The translations under genes were made by a program, and so were the position numbers. A stretch of 64,000 nt of DNA from Paramarasmius palmivorus. Taxonomy: Eukaryota > Basidiomycota > Agaricomycetes > Agaricales > Marasmiaceae. Shown here piece by piece: positions 12,578 to 25,256 of the stretch; the first letter of the stretch is position 1, and each line of letters begins with the position of its first letter. The stretch is taken from contig JAYKXP010000110.1 of assembly GCA_037176845.1 (NCBI GenBank), positions 1 through 64,000 on the forward strand. The letters are read 5' to 3'. Below the pieces are notes generated by a model. It searched no databases. It was not told where the DNA came from and saw only the letters and a program-made list of their open reading frames with translations.

Positions 12578-12626
12578 CTCGAAACTGTACACAAACTTGT
12601 TGAACAAGTTTGTGTACAGTTTCGAG
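12578..12626. repeat. 49-nt perfect palindrome
   Basis: Two 24-nt arms, 12578-12601 and 12603-12626, are exact reverse complements around a single G at 12602. The arms begin CTCGAAACTGTACAC. The palindrome ends three bases before the duplicated segment shared with 21489 onward, and the other copy lacks it. It could extrude as a cruciform or be the end product of a fold-back event. Confidence 0.9.
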
Positions 12627-14470
12627 AAGCGACACATTGCGCGAGATACCGGTACCTCAACTGCTTTGAGAAGGCTCCGGCGCGAGGAAGACGAGGATGA
12701 ATGAGCCGCAAGGACTTGATCAAGGTTGAAGGGCCTTCGCGTACAGCACTCTTAACGATAACATCGTTTGCGCCGCCAGCTGCCCTTCCTCGATCGGTAC
12801 GAAGGGGCACTCTGACAGTTGGGACATCTTCCCAGGCCAGAAAAACTGAATGAAATCCTTGTTATGGCTTTCGTCAAAATCCTATTGCCCCGTAGTACCG
12901 TCGTTTACAACAGTAGCACATGTCCTCTGTATAGGTTAGCGTCGGACTGCGTCAATACCGAGCTTTTGTTCAAGTTTGTGTACGAATATACTAACTTTCG
13001 AATAAATTTATAGCTTCACACCTCCGAATGTGAACAAACCTCCCGTACGGACGTCCTGAAACAGAGTTGTCCGAGATGCTATGGTGGTGAGAGGAGACAA
13101 TTGCGAAGAACGGGCGCTTAAGCGCTTATGCTCTTTTCTCCGCTACCAACATCTTTGAGGGCTTCCTTTCCTTCGTACTGGACAACAAATCTTCGAATAA
13201 CGAATCGTGATGCAAGGATATGAAAAATCGATGGAGGTCGCTCGTTCAATGGAGGGGAGCTAGTAGGCACCGTGACTCCCAAGAAGTTCCCTCTGCGGAT
13301 TTGGATTCTACGTCCTCCCGTCCTCCGACCACCCATCCTTCCCAGAGTTTCCACCCGCCCATATCCCAGTACGAGTCCGCCAATGAAGCCAGAATTTGAA
13401 GAGGAGATACCTGATTTCCGGTGGGGTGACAATGGGTGCACTCTCGGGGTTCGTCGTTCGCTCGATATTTTTTTCGTATATCCAGAACTAACACAATCAA
13501 CACACAGCAACCAGTATAATTTCGAGTTCACCAATAACAACATACGCCAGCTCGAACTCAACACCGTGGCCAGTCCTGCCGCAGTCTTCCAGCTTATATC
13601 GTCTGCTACTCCCCGACGAGCGTTGAAGGACACAGCTATCGGTGTGGGCATTTGAAATGGGAGGGAATTAGGCCGTAGGGTCGTAGGGTCGTATACTGGG
13701 TGAAGGGAGCGGGAGCACACAGAGCGTGTGGGTTCTAGGGTGTAGCTGGTAGAATGGCTAAGGGTTGCACGTTACACGGCGACTGGGCTTTTTCTGGTGA
13801 GTACCTGAAGCAACATTCAACGAATGTCTCACTGAAAGACGTTCGAACAATAGCACAAAGACGTTCAAGACTCTTGTCCACTCAGAGGCAAGGAAAACTC
13901 CGGAACTTGAACGATAGTCTTTTGGATTTTCGCAAGGGATAGATTTGTGGCTCAAGGTGCATTTTTTGGCGAGCCAAACTTCACCGGTGGATGCTCTTCA
14001 GCTCTAGTTTATACTCAATTATCGTAGGATTCACCGTAATCATATTATGGTATGTTGCCCTTCGCTCTCCAGAGAACCCTATTCTGACTATTATCTTCCT
14101 AACCTCTAGGATCCAATTCATACCGTATCGTCTTCACGAAACTGGAAAGCAGGTCCCCCGTCGCTGTAACCATTTGTATACAGCGGTCACTGCTATGAGG
14201 TGCTGCTTTCAATCTGGGTCCTCTTGCACCTGCTTATAAAGCCCATTTTTCGCACATTTTCTCCGCTATCCACCGTACTAACGAGGGGACGTGCTCGATG
14301 CACCGATGAAGGATTACCATACAGGACACGAGCGAGACGTGTGACTCGGAGTTCAGTTTTCGTGTATTATCGTCGTTGGTTGCAGTTGCGTATAGTGGGG
14401 ATGTTATCACGAAGGTGGTGAAAGGGAAACGGTGCCGGTGATGGGTCATAGATGTTGTGTATTTGTGATT
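12610..14470. repeat. Diverged segmental duplicate, copy 1
   Basis: This segment aligns by eye with 21480-23480 over most of its length. Shared landmarks include GCGACACATTGCGC (12629 / 21488), CGGTACGAAGGGGCACTC (about 12795 / 21694) and a GCTCGATATTTTTTCGTATA stretch (about 13460 / 22351). Another is GTTGCACAGCGACTGGGC versus GTTACACGGCGACTGGGC (about 13770 / 22710). The start corresponds to the last exon and 3' flank of the NLR gene, so the unit probably arose next to an NLR copy. Open stretches exist on both strands (13272-13655 plus, 13720-13118 minus), but the other copies have stops in them. Confidence 0.55.
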
Positions 14471-14959
14471 CAACACGCTACTTATATCACCATTAGTCTG
14501 GAGACGAAGTGAGCTTACCAACAGTCATCAGGATATGCTCCAAACCTTGAGATCCCGGTTCCTCGAGGTTTGAATCATGTCTCGAGATATCGCAGAGGGT
14601 GGACGTTGACTCTATCGTGCACGTTTCTGTGTAGCGGACAAGGTCGGCAGGATGGCGGCTCAGCCACTTGTTGAAAGTGATAATCAGCAAACCGCAAAAT
14701 GCGAAGGTTTGGTATTCTACCAACAACGTTTGCAAGATAAAGCATAAAAGGTATGATGGTATAACAGTCCAAGAGCCTCAGAGGTGAACTGCCAGAGAGC
14801 GTGCAGTCCGGCACTTGTGAGCGAAAACGCGCTAACAGAAATGTCGACGTCGTTAGATTCGGACAGCTTTACAGAAAACAGACCCGTTCATCTCGCAGAG
14901 TAAAATTGGCATACCTTCTGTTGCTTCGAGCCTTCGATTCTGAATTCAAGTCGTCAAGG

Positions 14960-15900
14960 TGGTCATGGTGGTGAGAGTCGAAAATAAAAATGGGCACTTA
15001 CATATCTTTTTCCGACTCCTCCAACATCTTTGACTCTGACGGCCGTTCCTTCCCTTCCTACCGTACGGAAGCTTCAAAACCGACTACAAGGATACTTCAG
15101 TTGTGGTCGATGCTCTCAAGAAGGGGTGCTAGAGGAAAGATCGGGTGGTAGACACTCTCCGTCTCCGTGACCTTGGATACGGCCATTCCAACGTCAACAT
15201 TCCTCACCCACCCGTCCTTCCCCTCCTACTCATCCTCATATACGCATCTGTCAACGAGAAGGAAAATGGAGAAGGAATGCCCGATCCCAGTGGAGCGATG
15301 GGTGCACCTGAGGCTCGTCGGATCGTTCAACAATGTCTCTGTTCATTCTCGCTAACAGGAACTAAATACAGCATCAATACCACCCCCGAGTCTACCAGAA
15401 TACCCAAACCATCTAGCAACTCTCCTCCTTCAATGTCAAAGCCTGGATCGAAGCCGGCAAACGTATCCTGCGGCCTCGAGGCCGCAGGGCAATATCGAAC
15501 CTCTTCATCCCGAGTTCCAACCATTTATTCAAGGCTACTTCTAAATCCAAGGTTCCAGAAGAAGGACCTATATCTGTTGGTGTCGACGCTTGACCTGGGT
15601 ACCTTGGTGGGATTGGGCTGTAGAGTGGAATAGCTGCCAGTGTGATGGAACGTTGCCAGGTCTTGCGGTAGTGTTCGCTTTCCATGCATGGGCGGAGCGA
15701 AAGCGCATGCGGGATACAGAGAATCGGAAGAAGGATGCATGAACGAAGGATAGCTAGAAATGACGCAAGCAAAGCCTACGGAGGTCGTACCTTGCCAATG
15801 CATGTTACACGTCGACGCCCCGTTTCTTAGTGAGTATCTAAACAACACTCAATGAATATCTCACTCATTGAGGTCTTTTGCTTCAAGATACGCCCATGAA
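14960..15900. repeat. Diverged segmental duplicate, partial copy
   Basis: Shorter similarity to the same unit. A segment near 15800-15870 (CATGTTACACGTCGACG... then TGAGTATCT...CTCACTCATTGAGGTC) matches the part around 13765-13840 and 22705-22780. A weaker match covers the open region 15145-15633. The 489-bp plus-strand open stretch has no recognisable domain and I do not call it a gene. Confidence 0.4.
15467..15488. repeat. 22-bp perfect palindrome
   Basis: CCTGCGGCCTCGAGGCCGCA and the next two bases read the same on both strands. It lies inside the partial duplicate at 14960-15900. It is GC-rich and has no spacer. Confidence 0.85.
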
Positions 15901-18102
15901 AAGAACACATGGAACGAACGGGAAAGATGAAGCTACCCGTAAGGTGCGTTTACAGTTCCTTTTTACGGTGTAAAAACAGTTCTGATTATGTGCTATAGCT
16001 ACCTTCGACCTCAGGCCTCAACTTGGGAACATCGTTGTTTCATCTAATCGTCAACAAAGCAAATCGCCAAAGCTCGATACAGACGCGTGCCAGCTTTTTG
16101 CGTCTTCGGAATCGCAAGGAAGAGGCTCGTAAGATGGTACTGCCTAGCCAGAACCCGATTACATCGAGGTTTCGGAGGCAAGGTTAGTGAAGGAGGTGAT
16201 CTAACGAGTACGAGGCCACATACACTCTAGGTACCTACTATACCGTGGAGAATGTGTTAGAGTCCAAGTTGCAAGTACCGTATGTTACTCTTCGTTCCTT
16301 AGCGCAACTCGATTTTGACCGTTGTCTTTCAAGGTTCTAGAACACATCTACGCTTAAAACGTCATGCACGTCTGTTGCTGTAACCATTCGCCTCGCATCT
16401 AGGATGGAAATGAAGCGAATTAAACCGCGGTGCTTCCTTCCTACGTTCACTGTTCGACTTCTTGAAGTTGCGCTGGCGCATGCCTATAATACCCATGTTC
16501 ACGCGTTACCTTCCTCCTTCGTCTACTAGCCTGGGTCAAAAACACCATGTTCTTTACGAATGGTTCCGCTCGGCGCTACGCATCGCTCCCTAGTTCGACT
16601 GGTAGCAGGCTAATAAATCGAGCGCTCATGCTCTTGAAGTAGGATCTGTACAAGCACCATATCCTGCGGGATACCTCCACTGTAAGGTGCTTTAGACTTT
16701 GTCATCAACAGGGTTCTGACATTTTCTGCAGCTCAAGTCGACGATATACAGCAGAGAAGTGTTTTTAAATACCGTTTTTCGAGACGAACGAAGGAATGGT
16801 GTGTTATGGGTACATAAGATGCTATGTATTAGCCTGCGAAAGGATTGCCCAGCTTCGAAGATACTGTATATTATTAGTTGTACCGATACGTACATGGGTA
16901 CCTAATCTAGAATAAACGCAATATGTTCAACGGTCGCAGTCGATAGCATAGGCGGCCAGTATCTTCCTCCTCACCAAATCGGCCTTGATTGTGCACGTCT
17001 CCGACCTCTTTTCTGCGCGTAGAACCAGATATACGTACCGCCAAGGATCCTTTTCGCTGAAGAACCGTACGATGACCGCACGCCAGGGCTAGATTCTGGG
17101 AGGCGGTAAGCTGTTAGTCTGCAGAAAACTATGGAAATGTCCAGGCTACATACCTGGTGTGTATTCGGATTAGATGGGTTCCTGGTTCGAAGTGTTGTCG
17201 TAGCTTCGTCAGATTTTCTCCGCACTCCATGATCCTTCTCCATTCCCCAAAGTTGAGTCATCGCATCCCAACAGTTCACGCCCCTACGGCTCTACCAGAT
17301 CCAACACCCAAACGAGACTTTGGGGTATACTGAGAGTTGAATTTCAGTTGCAGAAGGGAGCTAAGGTGATGTTGGAACTCGGAGGATTTTTGAGGGCGTT
17401 GACGTCGTTATCGATGAAGTTGAGGATTCCATAACATTGGATGCTATAGAGTCGTTCTAGTGAAAATACGCGTTCAAAACCAGCTCAAATGCAGACAGAA
17501 ATGGGGAAACACGAACCTAGACCAGCATGCAAGGAATCAGGATGCATGGGTGAGCCAAGCAGTCAGTCTACTTCTTCCAAAAATTTTTTCTGTGGTATGC
17601 AATGCGCGAAGGTATCGAGTTCATGCTACGGTAGGCTGTCGGGGCCTGGAAGTATCAGATGGATGGATGGTCGTGGTCGGAAACAGAGTCGCGGTACCGG
17701 CACTCAACGGAAATGGGACCACTGCAGGGTAATATCTATCTATCTATCTGATGGTTTTTTCATTCCCTCTACAACAGCACCTCAATGCAATTCGAAATTC
17801 CTTCCTTATCCAAAGCATTTGTCTCGCTGAGAAAATTTTAGGGGATACTGACGCGGTCGCTTATGCATTGGACTTGAACGTTCACTAGCACTGACCATAT
17901 CGGTGCAATTATGATGATTTGCTCAACGTTCGGCGCTGGTGAGTATTCATTCATTCTGTCAAACAGAACACAGCATCATTAGACCGGTTGCAGCATGACA
18001 GGCGCGAGGACACAGCGCCCTCAACGGGCTTTGCTCTCCGCGTTGACATTTCTCCCTCTGTCATTCGACGTGTCTGCCAATCCTTCACTGCAGCTCAGGA
18101 CT
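15901..18102. other. Mostly empty; one possible small minus-strand gene near 17.0-17.3 kb
   Basis: On the minus strand, three pieces join in phase 0 across short GT-AG introns. They run from about 17268 down to 17154, about 17110 to 17036, and about 16984 to 16928. The result is an ~80-residue product beginning MTQLWGMEKDHG and ending in a stop. No domain is recognisable and such short models arise by chance, so this is only a possibility. The remainder shows no feature. The stretch just before 18103 is the leader of the NLR gene. Confidence 0.2.
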
Positions 18103-20742
18103 ATGTCAGTCAATGGTTGCTCTGATTTCGCTATTCACGGAGGAGCACACAATGTAGTTCACGGGAATCAACTATTCAACAACACGACGTACACCTCGGA
18201 TGACCCAAGTTAGTTCCAGATTCGTTCTTCGATGGGCTCTCCACTAAACGTTCATGCAGCTGATAGAGTTCTCGATTTTGTGACTGCACATGCTGCTCTA
18301 AATGCAATATACAACTCCGAGCAGCGCTTTCCGCCCCCAAATTGCCTTCCGGGAACTCGCACTGAGATCCTAGCAGACTGTAACCAGTGGATCGAGGACC
18401 GGCGGTTGAAGAAACGAGTGTTATGGATACATGGGCCAGCGGGGGTTGGAAAGTCAGCAATTATGCAGAACGTGTCGGAGAACCATGCTTGCAAGGGGAA
18501 ATTATTGGTTGGGACGCAGCCGCCGTGGCATGTGTGCATGCGGAATGAAAGGGGAGAGAACACTTGTCATCGCTTTGCCGCGAGCTTTTTCTTCTCCCGA
18601 AACGACCCCTCCAGGGACAGGCTAGATCCTCTCGTCGCTACCATCGTCTACCAATTCCTCACGTCAGAGCCTCTCCGAGAGGTACTCGGCCCAGCGATCA
18701 TCGAAGCAATTCGCTCAAATCCCGGGATTTTTCGACTTTCATTTGAAGACCAGCTCCGAAAACTTGTGCTGGAGCCATGCTTGAAGGTTGACCAAACACA
18801 GTGGAAAAACCTTCCCAATCTCGTGATCATTGACGGGCTCGATGAGTGTATCTCGATCTCATCGCAGGAGAGACTCATTGCAATGATACGAGAGGCTATA
18901 CCAGCATGTCCCCTTATATTCCTACTTTCCAGTCGACTGGAGCCTCGAATTCTTCGAGCGTTCGAACACGATTCATTCGCCTCTATGCTTGGCCGTCTCG
19001 CTGTCGGAGAGTCGTTTCAATCCACTCGAGACATAACAACATTTTTCCACCATCGATTCGGTCAGCTGCAGGATACGCATCATGCACTGCGCCGTCTTGA
19101 TGAATCATGGCCTGGGGAAGATGTGATCCGTAAGCTCGTCGACAGAGCCTGCGGACAGTTTATTTTTGCTGTCACAGTAATGAAGTACCTGGAGAGCGAT
19201 GACGAGCTACCATCTGAGCGCTTAGAGGACATCCTTCGTATCTGCGCTGAGGACCTCCCGGAATCACCATACCCTGATTTGGACCTCCTTTACCATCAAA
19301 TTTTGGTTACATGTCCGAAATGGGATGAGGTTCACAAGATTCTTAGTGTGCTTGTTACACCTGTCTACCACTTTCCACTTCCAAAACCACTGATTTACGA
19401 TAAACCAACGTGGTCCATCGCAAGGTCTCCAGAGAGCATCGAGTTATTGCTGGACCTTGCCCCGGGAAAATGTCAAAGTCTGCTATTCAGGCTGCACTCA
19501 GTTCTAGAGGTACCCAGAGATGGCGGAAGCATACGTATCTTACATGCCTCTTTTTCAGAATACCTCCTGAACCCCAAGCGTTCAAGTGGGTATCATGTCA
19601 AACCACATTCCAAATCAACTTTTTCTGACCTGACAATACGGGCTTTCCTTCGAGCTATCCTTGCTCACTCGCAGACTTATCACCAGGACCTGTACAATTC
19701 AAACCCACTGTTGCCAGCACGATATAATACCTTGCATGTCTCAAAGGACCTCATCTCCCAAAAGGCTCTAGTTCCACTCTTCATCGTGTTCCCTCTCTTG
19801 GATAATGTAAAATCTCCAAGTGATCTACTGTTAGCAGCCTTGGATCAATTGGATCCATACCCCTGCATGACATGGCAGCTGAATTGGTCAACAGTCTACG
19901 ACAGAGATGAACATCTCGAATACTGGAAAAGAGTTATTCAATGGGCAAAGGTACGAACCTACACATTTCACCCTCTTATCACCTACTTACGTTGAATGGA
20001 CAGTCCTTTGGCACCCAAGCTCCGAATAACTTCCTTCGCAGAATGAAGTCGTTTATGTGTAGCTTCCATATAGGCTCGCCTGATGCATCCATTCAATCGT
20101 TAGGTCATGCAATGGCGTTTCTCGAGCAAATTTTGTACATACCCAAGCATCTGCATATTTGGTGTCAACTCCTTGGTTACGATATACATTTCCAAGGAAC
20201 CCACGATCTATATGTCTTGCCAATCGACCACACCTCACCTTCATCTTGGGCGATTCTCAAAGTCACTAGGGAAAAGGGGAATACCATAACGAGGCTGCTG
20301 GAGTCTCTTTCCGACTGTAGCTCGGGGCGGCTGATAGAGGACATACGCAATGGCACCTATAACAGTGTTCGTCACCTCGACCAAGTCAAGGTAAACTGTC
20401 ATGATTATCCGTCGAACCATACACATACTAAAAAGATCCACCCAGTATGATGATCTATACTCCCTGAAGAAGTTGGTAGCGCAACACCGAGAGAGGTTTG
20501 GTTTACAGCCAACATACCCATGTACGCCACCCATGATACACTCCAACTCATTAAGCGGCGAGGATGTCGATCCAGCCCATCTGAAGGCCGATCCACGCAC
20601 CCGGGATGCCGATCTGACAAACGGGGCCATCAGCGACGTATCTGACCATCACGACTCGAACCTGGAGGAGCAGCCCACTCAAAAGCGAAAGGCCTCACCT
20701 GATCCGTCACGCAGCCGAAAGCGCGTCTGTCGAGGAACATAA
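18103..20742 (+). CDS. NACHT-domain NLR protein A
   Basis: Four exons (18103-18208, 18260-19950, 20004-20390, 20446-20742) join in frame to give 826 aa; introns are 51, 53 and 55 bp. Exon 1 encodes a 35-residue N-terminus with the motif AIHGGAHNVVHGNQ (residues 10-23). Exon 2 holds the NACHT NTPase: Walker A GPAGVGKSA from residue 94, Walker B IIDGLDE around residue 227, and a sensor-like SSRLEPR. There are no visible WD40, ankyrin or TPR repeats after it. The C-terminal third (exons 3 and 4) is of unknown fold and ends in a basic, NLS-like QKRKASPDPSRSRKR segment. NACHT proteins of this type are thought to act in fungal non-self recognition and programmed cell death; the ligand is unknown. 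I chose the ATG at 18103 because paralogue B starts at the equivalent place; an in-frame ATG at 17995 exists. Confidence 0.85.
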
Positions 20743-21168
20743 GCTGTTTGACAAGCAGCCTAGTGTACTCCTTCACGAGAAGGCCAATCTACTCCCACAT
20801 GAGCGCAAGTTTACCCTAACACGGGTCACTTGATATCGATTTTGTCAGCAGCTAGCGTCCAGATAACATGGCGGATGCTCGATACTCCGGCGAAAACATC
20901 GATTCTGACTCCATTGCGCAAAGATCAGTCCTCTGCGACACGAAAATTGGACAAGATGGATGACCAAGAGTCGGCACTCGGTGACAGGCGAAGGAGAAAA
21001 CAGTACCCGGATGTCATGTCATGCACGACGCGGCTTGACGACAGTCTTGCCCATATCACCCATCACATCCGTATCATGCATCGTCCTACAACATGCGGCC
21101 AGTGCTAGTACTCATGTCGGAGGCGCTGCTCCGACCTGGTTGACTCCGGTGCTGTTGCAACGAAACCA
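20743..21168. other. 3' flank of NLR A
   Basis: No gene is seen. Sequence between the end of NLR A and the detached copy of its last exon. Confidence 0.3.
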
Positions 21169-21570
21169 ATGACTCGGAAGTCGATTTCAGATGCGAATTA
21201 TACATTCGAGTCCCATATTGAACCATCTATTCAGCGGAATGACCTCTACGCTCTGAAGAAACTGGTGGAACAACGCCGAAAGGAGTTTGGCTTGGCGGCT
21301 TACCCATGTACACCACTCAGTACTAAGCAGTTGGATCAGAACCGAGAATCCTCGACTGATTTGGATTCATCACCCAGTCGAAAACGCGCCCGACGAGAAA
21401 GTCTACTCCAGCATGACGAAGACTATCCACTTGTACACCCGAACACCCCAATACGAGGAAGCCGATCTAGCCAACGGATAGCATCCAGGCGACACATTGC
21501 GCAAGGTACTAATATCTCTGCTGTCTTGGGAATGGCTCAATCCGCTCCGGCACGAAGAAGACGAGGATAA
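21169..21570 (+). pseudogene. Detached duplicate of the NLR C-terminal exon
   Basis: An open stretch whose product, from about residue 18, parallels NLR A exon 4. IQRNDLYALKKLVEQRRKEFGL matches YDDLYSLKKLVAQHRERFGL, followed by the shared YPCTP and a basic SPSRKRARR block. It then extends about 60 residues beyond the end of A. The part upstream that should encode the NACHT domain is absent, so this is a truncated paralogue or exon duplicate, not a complete gene. The same C-terminal tail reappears in decayed form at 12620-12704. Confidence 0.6.
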
Positions 21571-23480
21571 ATGAACCGATTCGCAGCGAGATTTTGGTCA
21601 AGGTCGAAGGAAAGCAGGGATACCTCGTTCGCGTATAGCATCCTTGACAACAACTCCGCTTGCAGCTCCCCTTCTTCATCCAAGTCGGCATCGGTACGAA
21701 GGGGCACTCGGATAATTGGGACGTCTTCCAGAAATTCCTGCTGTTGTTTTCTTCAAAGTCTGATTTGGGTTATCTCGTAGTACCGTCGTAGCATGTGGCA
21801 TGTATCGGTTAGCGTTGTAAGTACTGTAACGTCCGCGTCAATATGTACTGGGCTTTTGTCGAAGTTGACGTAGAACGAAAGTTGAGTAGACTCACTTTCG
21901 TATAGATTTCTAGCTTCAGACCTGAACAAACTTAGCGCGCGTCCTGAAACAGAGTTATTCGAGATGTCATGGTGGTGAGAGGAGAAAAAGAACCGGCGCT
22001 TATGCAGCGGTTTGCTCTTTTCTCCGCTACCACCATCTTTAAAGGCTCATCTCTTCTGTACGGTACAACAAAGCTTCAAGTCGTGAAATTCAATGCGACC
22101 GTATGAATTATCAACGAAGGTCGCTCGTTCAATGGAGGGGAGCTAGAGGAAGAAGGAAGAGGTAGTAGTACTTCCAGGCGCTCCCTGCGGATTTCGATCG
22201 AAATTCTACGCCCTCCACCTATCCACCATTCCCCAAATTTTCACCCACCCGTATCCCGGTACAAGTTCGTAAACTAAGCGAAAATTTGAAGAGGAGATAT
22301 CCGGTTTCTGGCGGGGGTGACAATGGGTACACTTTCGGGGTTCGTCGTTCGCTCGATATTTTTTCGTATACCCAGAACTAACACAATTAACACACAGCAC
22401 CCATAAAACTTCCGAGTTCACCAATAACAACATACGCCAGTTCTCCTCGTACGAAGAAGTCCGAACACAACACCGCGGGCAGTCCTAGGACCTGAAATCT
22501 TCCGGCCTCTTTTGTTCGTTACTTCCCGACGAACGTTGAGGGACATAGTTATCGGTGTGGGCATTTGAAATGGGAGGAGACGAGGTCGTAGGAGCGTAGG
22601 GTCAAAAACTAGGTGCCGAAGAGAACGTAGGAGTGTTGTCGTTTATACGGAAGGGAGTGGGAGCGTACAGAGCGTGCGGTTTCTGAGGTTGAGTAGAATG
22701 GCCGCGGTTTACATGTTGCACAGCGACTGGGCCTCTTCTGGTGAGTATCTGAAGCAACGTTCGATGAATGTCTCACTGAAAGACGTATTTCTTCGATAGA
22801 ACAATGAGCTGTCGTCGCGACAATTCAATAGCACAAAGACGTTCAAGGCTCTTCTCCTCCACTCCTAGGCAAGGCAAACTCTGGAACAATAGTCTTTTGG
22901 ATTTTCGCAAGGTATAGATTTGTGGAACGATGCTTTTTGGTTGGATCTGGGTAGCATTAAAGCTGGCTCAAGAAAGGAAAGGCGGTAGTCTCAGGAGTGT
23001 TTTTTAGCGCGCCAAAACGGTCTCCCTCGCCGGTGGATGTTCTCAGGAGCGTTTTTGGCCAACCAAAACTGTCCGCCGCTAGTTCATGGTCAATTATCGT
23101 AGATCATACATTATCTGGTGTTTGATTCATCGTAATCACATTTATGGTATGTTACTGTTCGTGCTTCAGAGGAACTCTATTCTGACTGTTGTCACCCTAA
23201 CTTTCAAGCTTCAGGATCCAACCCATACATCGCATTCACCTTCAAGCTGGAATGCTGGCCCTCTGTCGCTGTACTTGATGGTTCGCTTCGCAGCTAGTAT
23301 GTCAAACAAAGCGATCACTGTAACCGAGCGCTCCTTTCGATAAACGCCCCCTACTTCGATTCCTTGCGCTGGCACGTGCTTCTGAAGCCCTTTTTTCGCG
23401 CATTCCCTTCTCTCCCCTCAACTCCCACTATAGAAAGGTCAAGAACACCAAGCCTCCTCATTGTACGCCTTGTTCCCCAC
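21480..23480. repeat. Diverged segmental duplicate, copy 2
   Basis: Counterpart of 12610-14470, beginning within the detached NLR C-terminal exon and continuing through its 3' flank. Substitutions and small indels are spread evenly, so the duplication is old. No open frame is conserved cleanly between the copies. Confidence 0.55.
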
Positions 23481-23806
23481 GGCGAACACGTGTTCTGCCG
23501 CTTGGCGCTACGCGTCGTGTACTTGCTCTTGTCGAGAACCCAGACAACGCAGCCATCCTTGTCGATGAGATCCATTGAGCTCAAGGAACATACGGTCGAC
23601 AATAATAAGAGCCAAACGTACCACAGACAGCGTTCTTGTACGCACAAATGTTGCTCACGTTGGCGTTCTTTTTGGATTATTGCGCCAGTGGAGGGGGTAT
23701 TGAAATAGCTTTGTGGATCCTAATATGGGGCATCTTGATTACGGTGAGTATTTGACCATCGTCATCTATTATAGCGTAAAACCAACTCGTTCCACAGCCA
23801 ACGACG

Positions 23807-24778
23807 ATGGCACCTAGAAGAAGAAGTCGACGTGCTTTTGGCAGCACTTCCTCGACTGCCGGCCTCATTCTTCGCCTCGGGGAACAGCGTGCTACAGATG
23901 CCAGCACCGAAACCGATTTGACCTGCCTGCCAAAGGCCAAGGTCATTGCAGCTTCTCGTCTTTTGGACTCTACGTATACGGCTCTCGCCGAAGTTCCACA
24001 AAAAGAGCTCGAGACCAACTGTGGCATCCTCGATCTCTCAGCACCCCATCTGCCAACGGCATATGTGCTATCATCCCATTGTTACCTTCTGGCGCTTTTG
24101 AAGCAATCGACCTCTCCGGTGTGCACTCTCTGACCACGCAAATGATCATCGGGGTTCTTGAAACCTTCCCAAACATCATCTGTCTCCCTCTTCACCCTGC
24201 ATTCCTCGTTCGTCAAGCTCCTTCACCTGCCCTTTCACCACCCCTAGAAAGCATCACCATACTCCAAACTGACCATTTCACCTCAGTCCCTGCCTCCATC
24301 TCCTTCAGGGGTTTAACCAAATACCTCGGCGGTTTCCGTATCGAGATGGAATCCAGATCCTTCCCGAGTCCTGTAATGGCTTTATCGTACGACACGTCTC
24401 TTACAGCGACACCCCCGCAGCCTCGGGTGTTCTCAGACGAGTCTAAGGTGGATGCAGCGCGGTGCATATAAGGGGAATGCGTACAAAGTTGGGAGAAGAA
24501 GGGCGGGTGTTTGTGTTCGATCATATTACGACATTTCAGTTGGCGATGTCGGGGTCTGCGTTAGAGTATATGGGCGTTATTATGTGGCCAAGATACATGA
24601 TTATGATATCCGCGCGTTCGTCGATGCTGTTGAGAAGGAAGGCCGGCCTTGGCCTGGGCCTAGTGAGAACGCTATCAAGGTGTTTGAGGAAGCGGTTAGT
24701 GGACTGGCATGCCATTTTCCCAACTTCCGCTCCGACCGGGTCGTAGGGGTAGATTGGCTAGAAAGAATCTGGGGGTAA
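23807..24778 (+). pseudogene. Hypothetical LRR-like gene, frame broken or mis-spliced
   Basis: Three consecutive open segments in different frames look coding. The first is from ATG 23807 (MAPRRRSRRAFGSTSS...). The second is about 24060-24471, with an LRR-like phrase LSGVHSLTTQMIIGVLETFPNI. The third is about 24545-24778, ending LERIWG and stop. The junction near 24550 could be an intron ending in TTTCAG. The junction near 24060 has no good splice signal and may be a frameshift. Leucine-rich phrases spaced like F-box/LRR proteins suggest that family, weakly. No F-box is seen. It lies between the two NLR genes on the same strand. Confidence 0.35.
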
Positions 24779-25256
24779 CGAGGTGTTTTCCCGACTCTCA
24801 CGTCCTATCCTTTGAACCTCTGGAACCGCCGTGACACCATTTATTTGCCAATGAAAAATGTGAATCAGAAACCTATGAGGTGCCCGGAGTTGGTGAGTAC
24901 CTCATGTTGAATGTGTTTACTTCGTGTTTATTTATTGAACATAGCATCTGTCAAGAAACACGCGACGTTCGTATCGTCAGATGGCCAGGCTGTGGACATA
25001 AAAAGGACAACACTGCCACACTGTCAGAGCTCTGCTTCGTATACCGAACGTCGTCGTCAGCCAATTCCCCTGTCTTCTTCGACTTGCGCTCTTTGTCTTT
25101 CTACCTTTTCCCTCTCCTCTATTGATGGTCCTCTATCGTTCCCATTCCCATCACAGCTACCGTCTAGCTGGGAAACAACGCTTCTGTCTCGGTTCCGAGC
25201 CCCCTTCTTCCCAACATTTCATCCATAGCCCCCAACCCTTTACTACAGCTCAACCG

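Noticed and set aside
13272..13655. 127-codon plus-strand open stretch
   Set aside because: Same reason: the equivalent part of the second duplicate contains stop codons.
13118..13720. 200-codon minus-strand open stretch
   Set aside because: The duplicate at 22.1-22.6 kb has stops and shifts in this frame and there is no domain; the openness is not conserved.
17995..18102. Upstream ATG as the NLR A start
   Set aside because: In frame, but the paralogue NLR B and the motif layout support the ATG at 18103; the extra 36 residues look like leader sequence.
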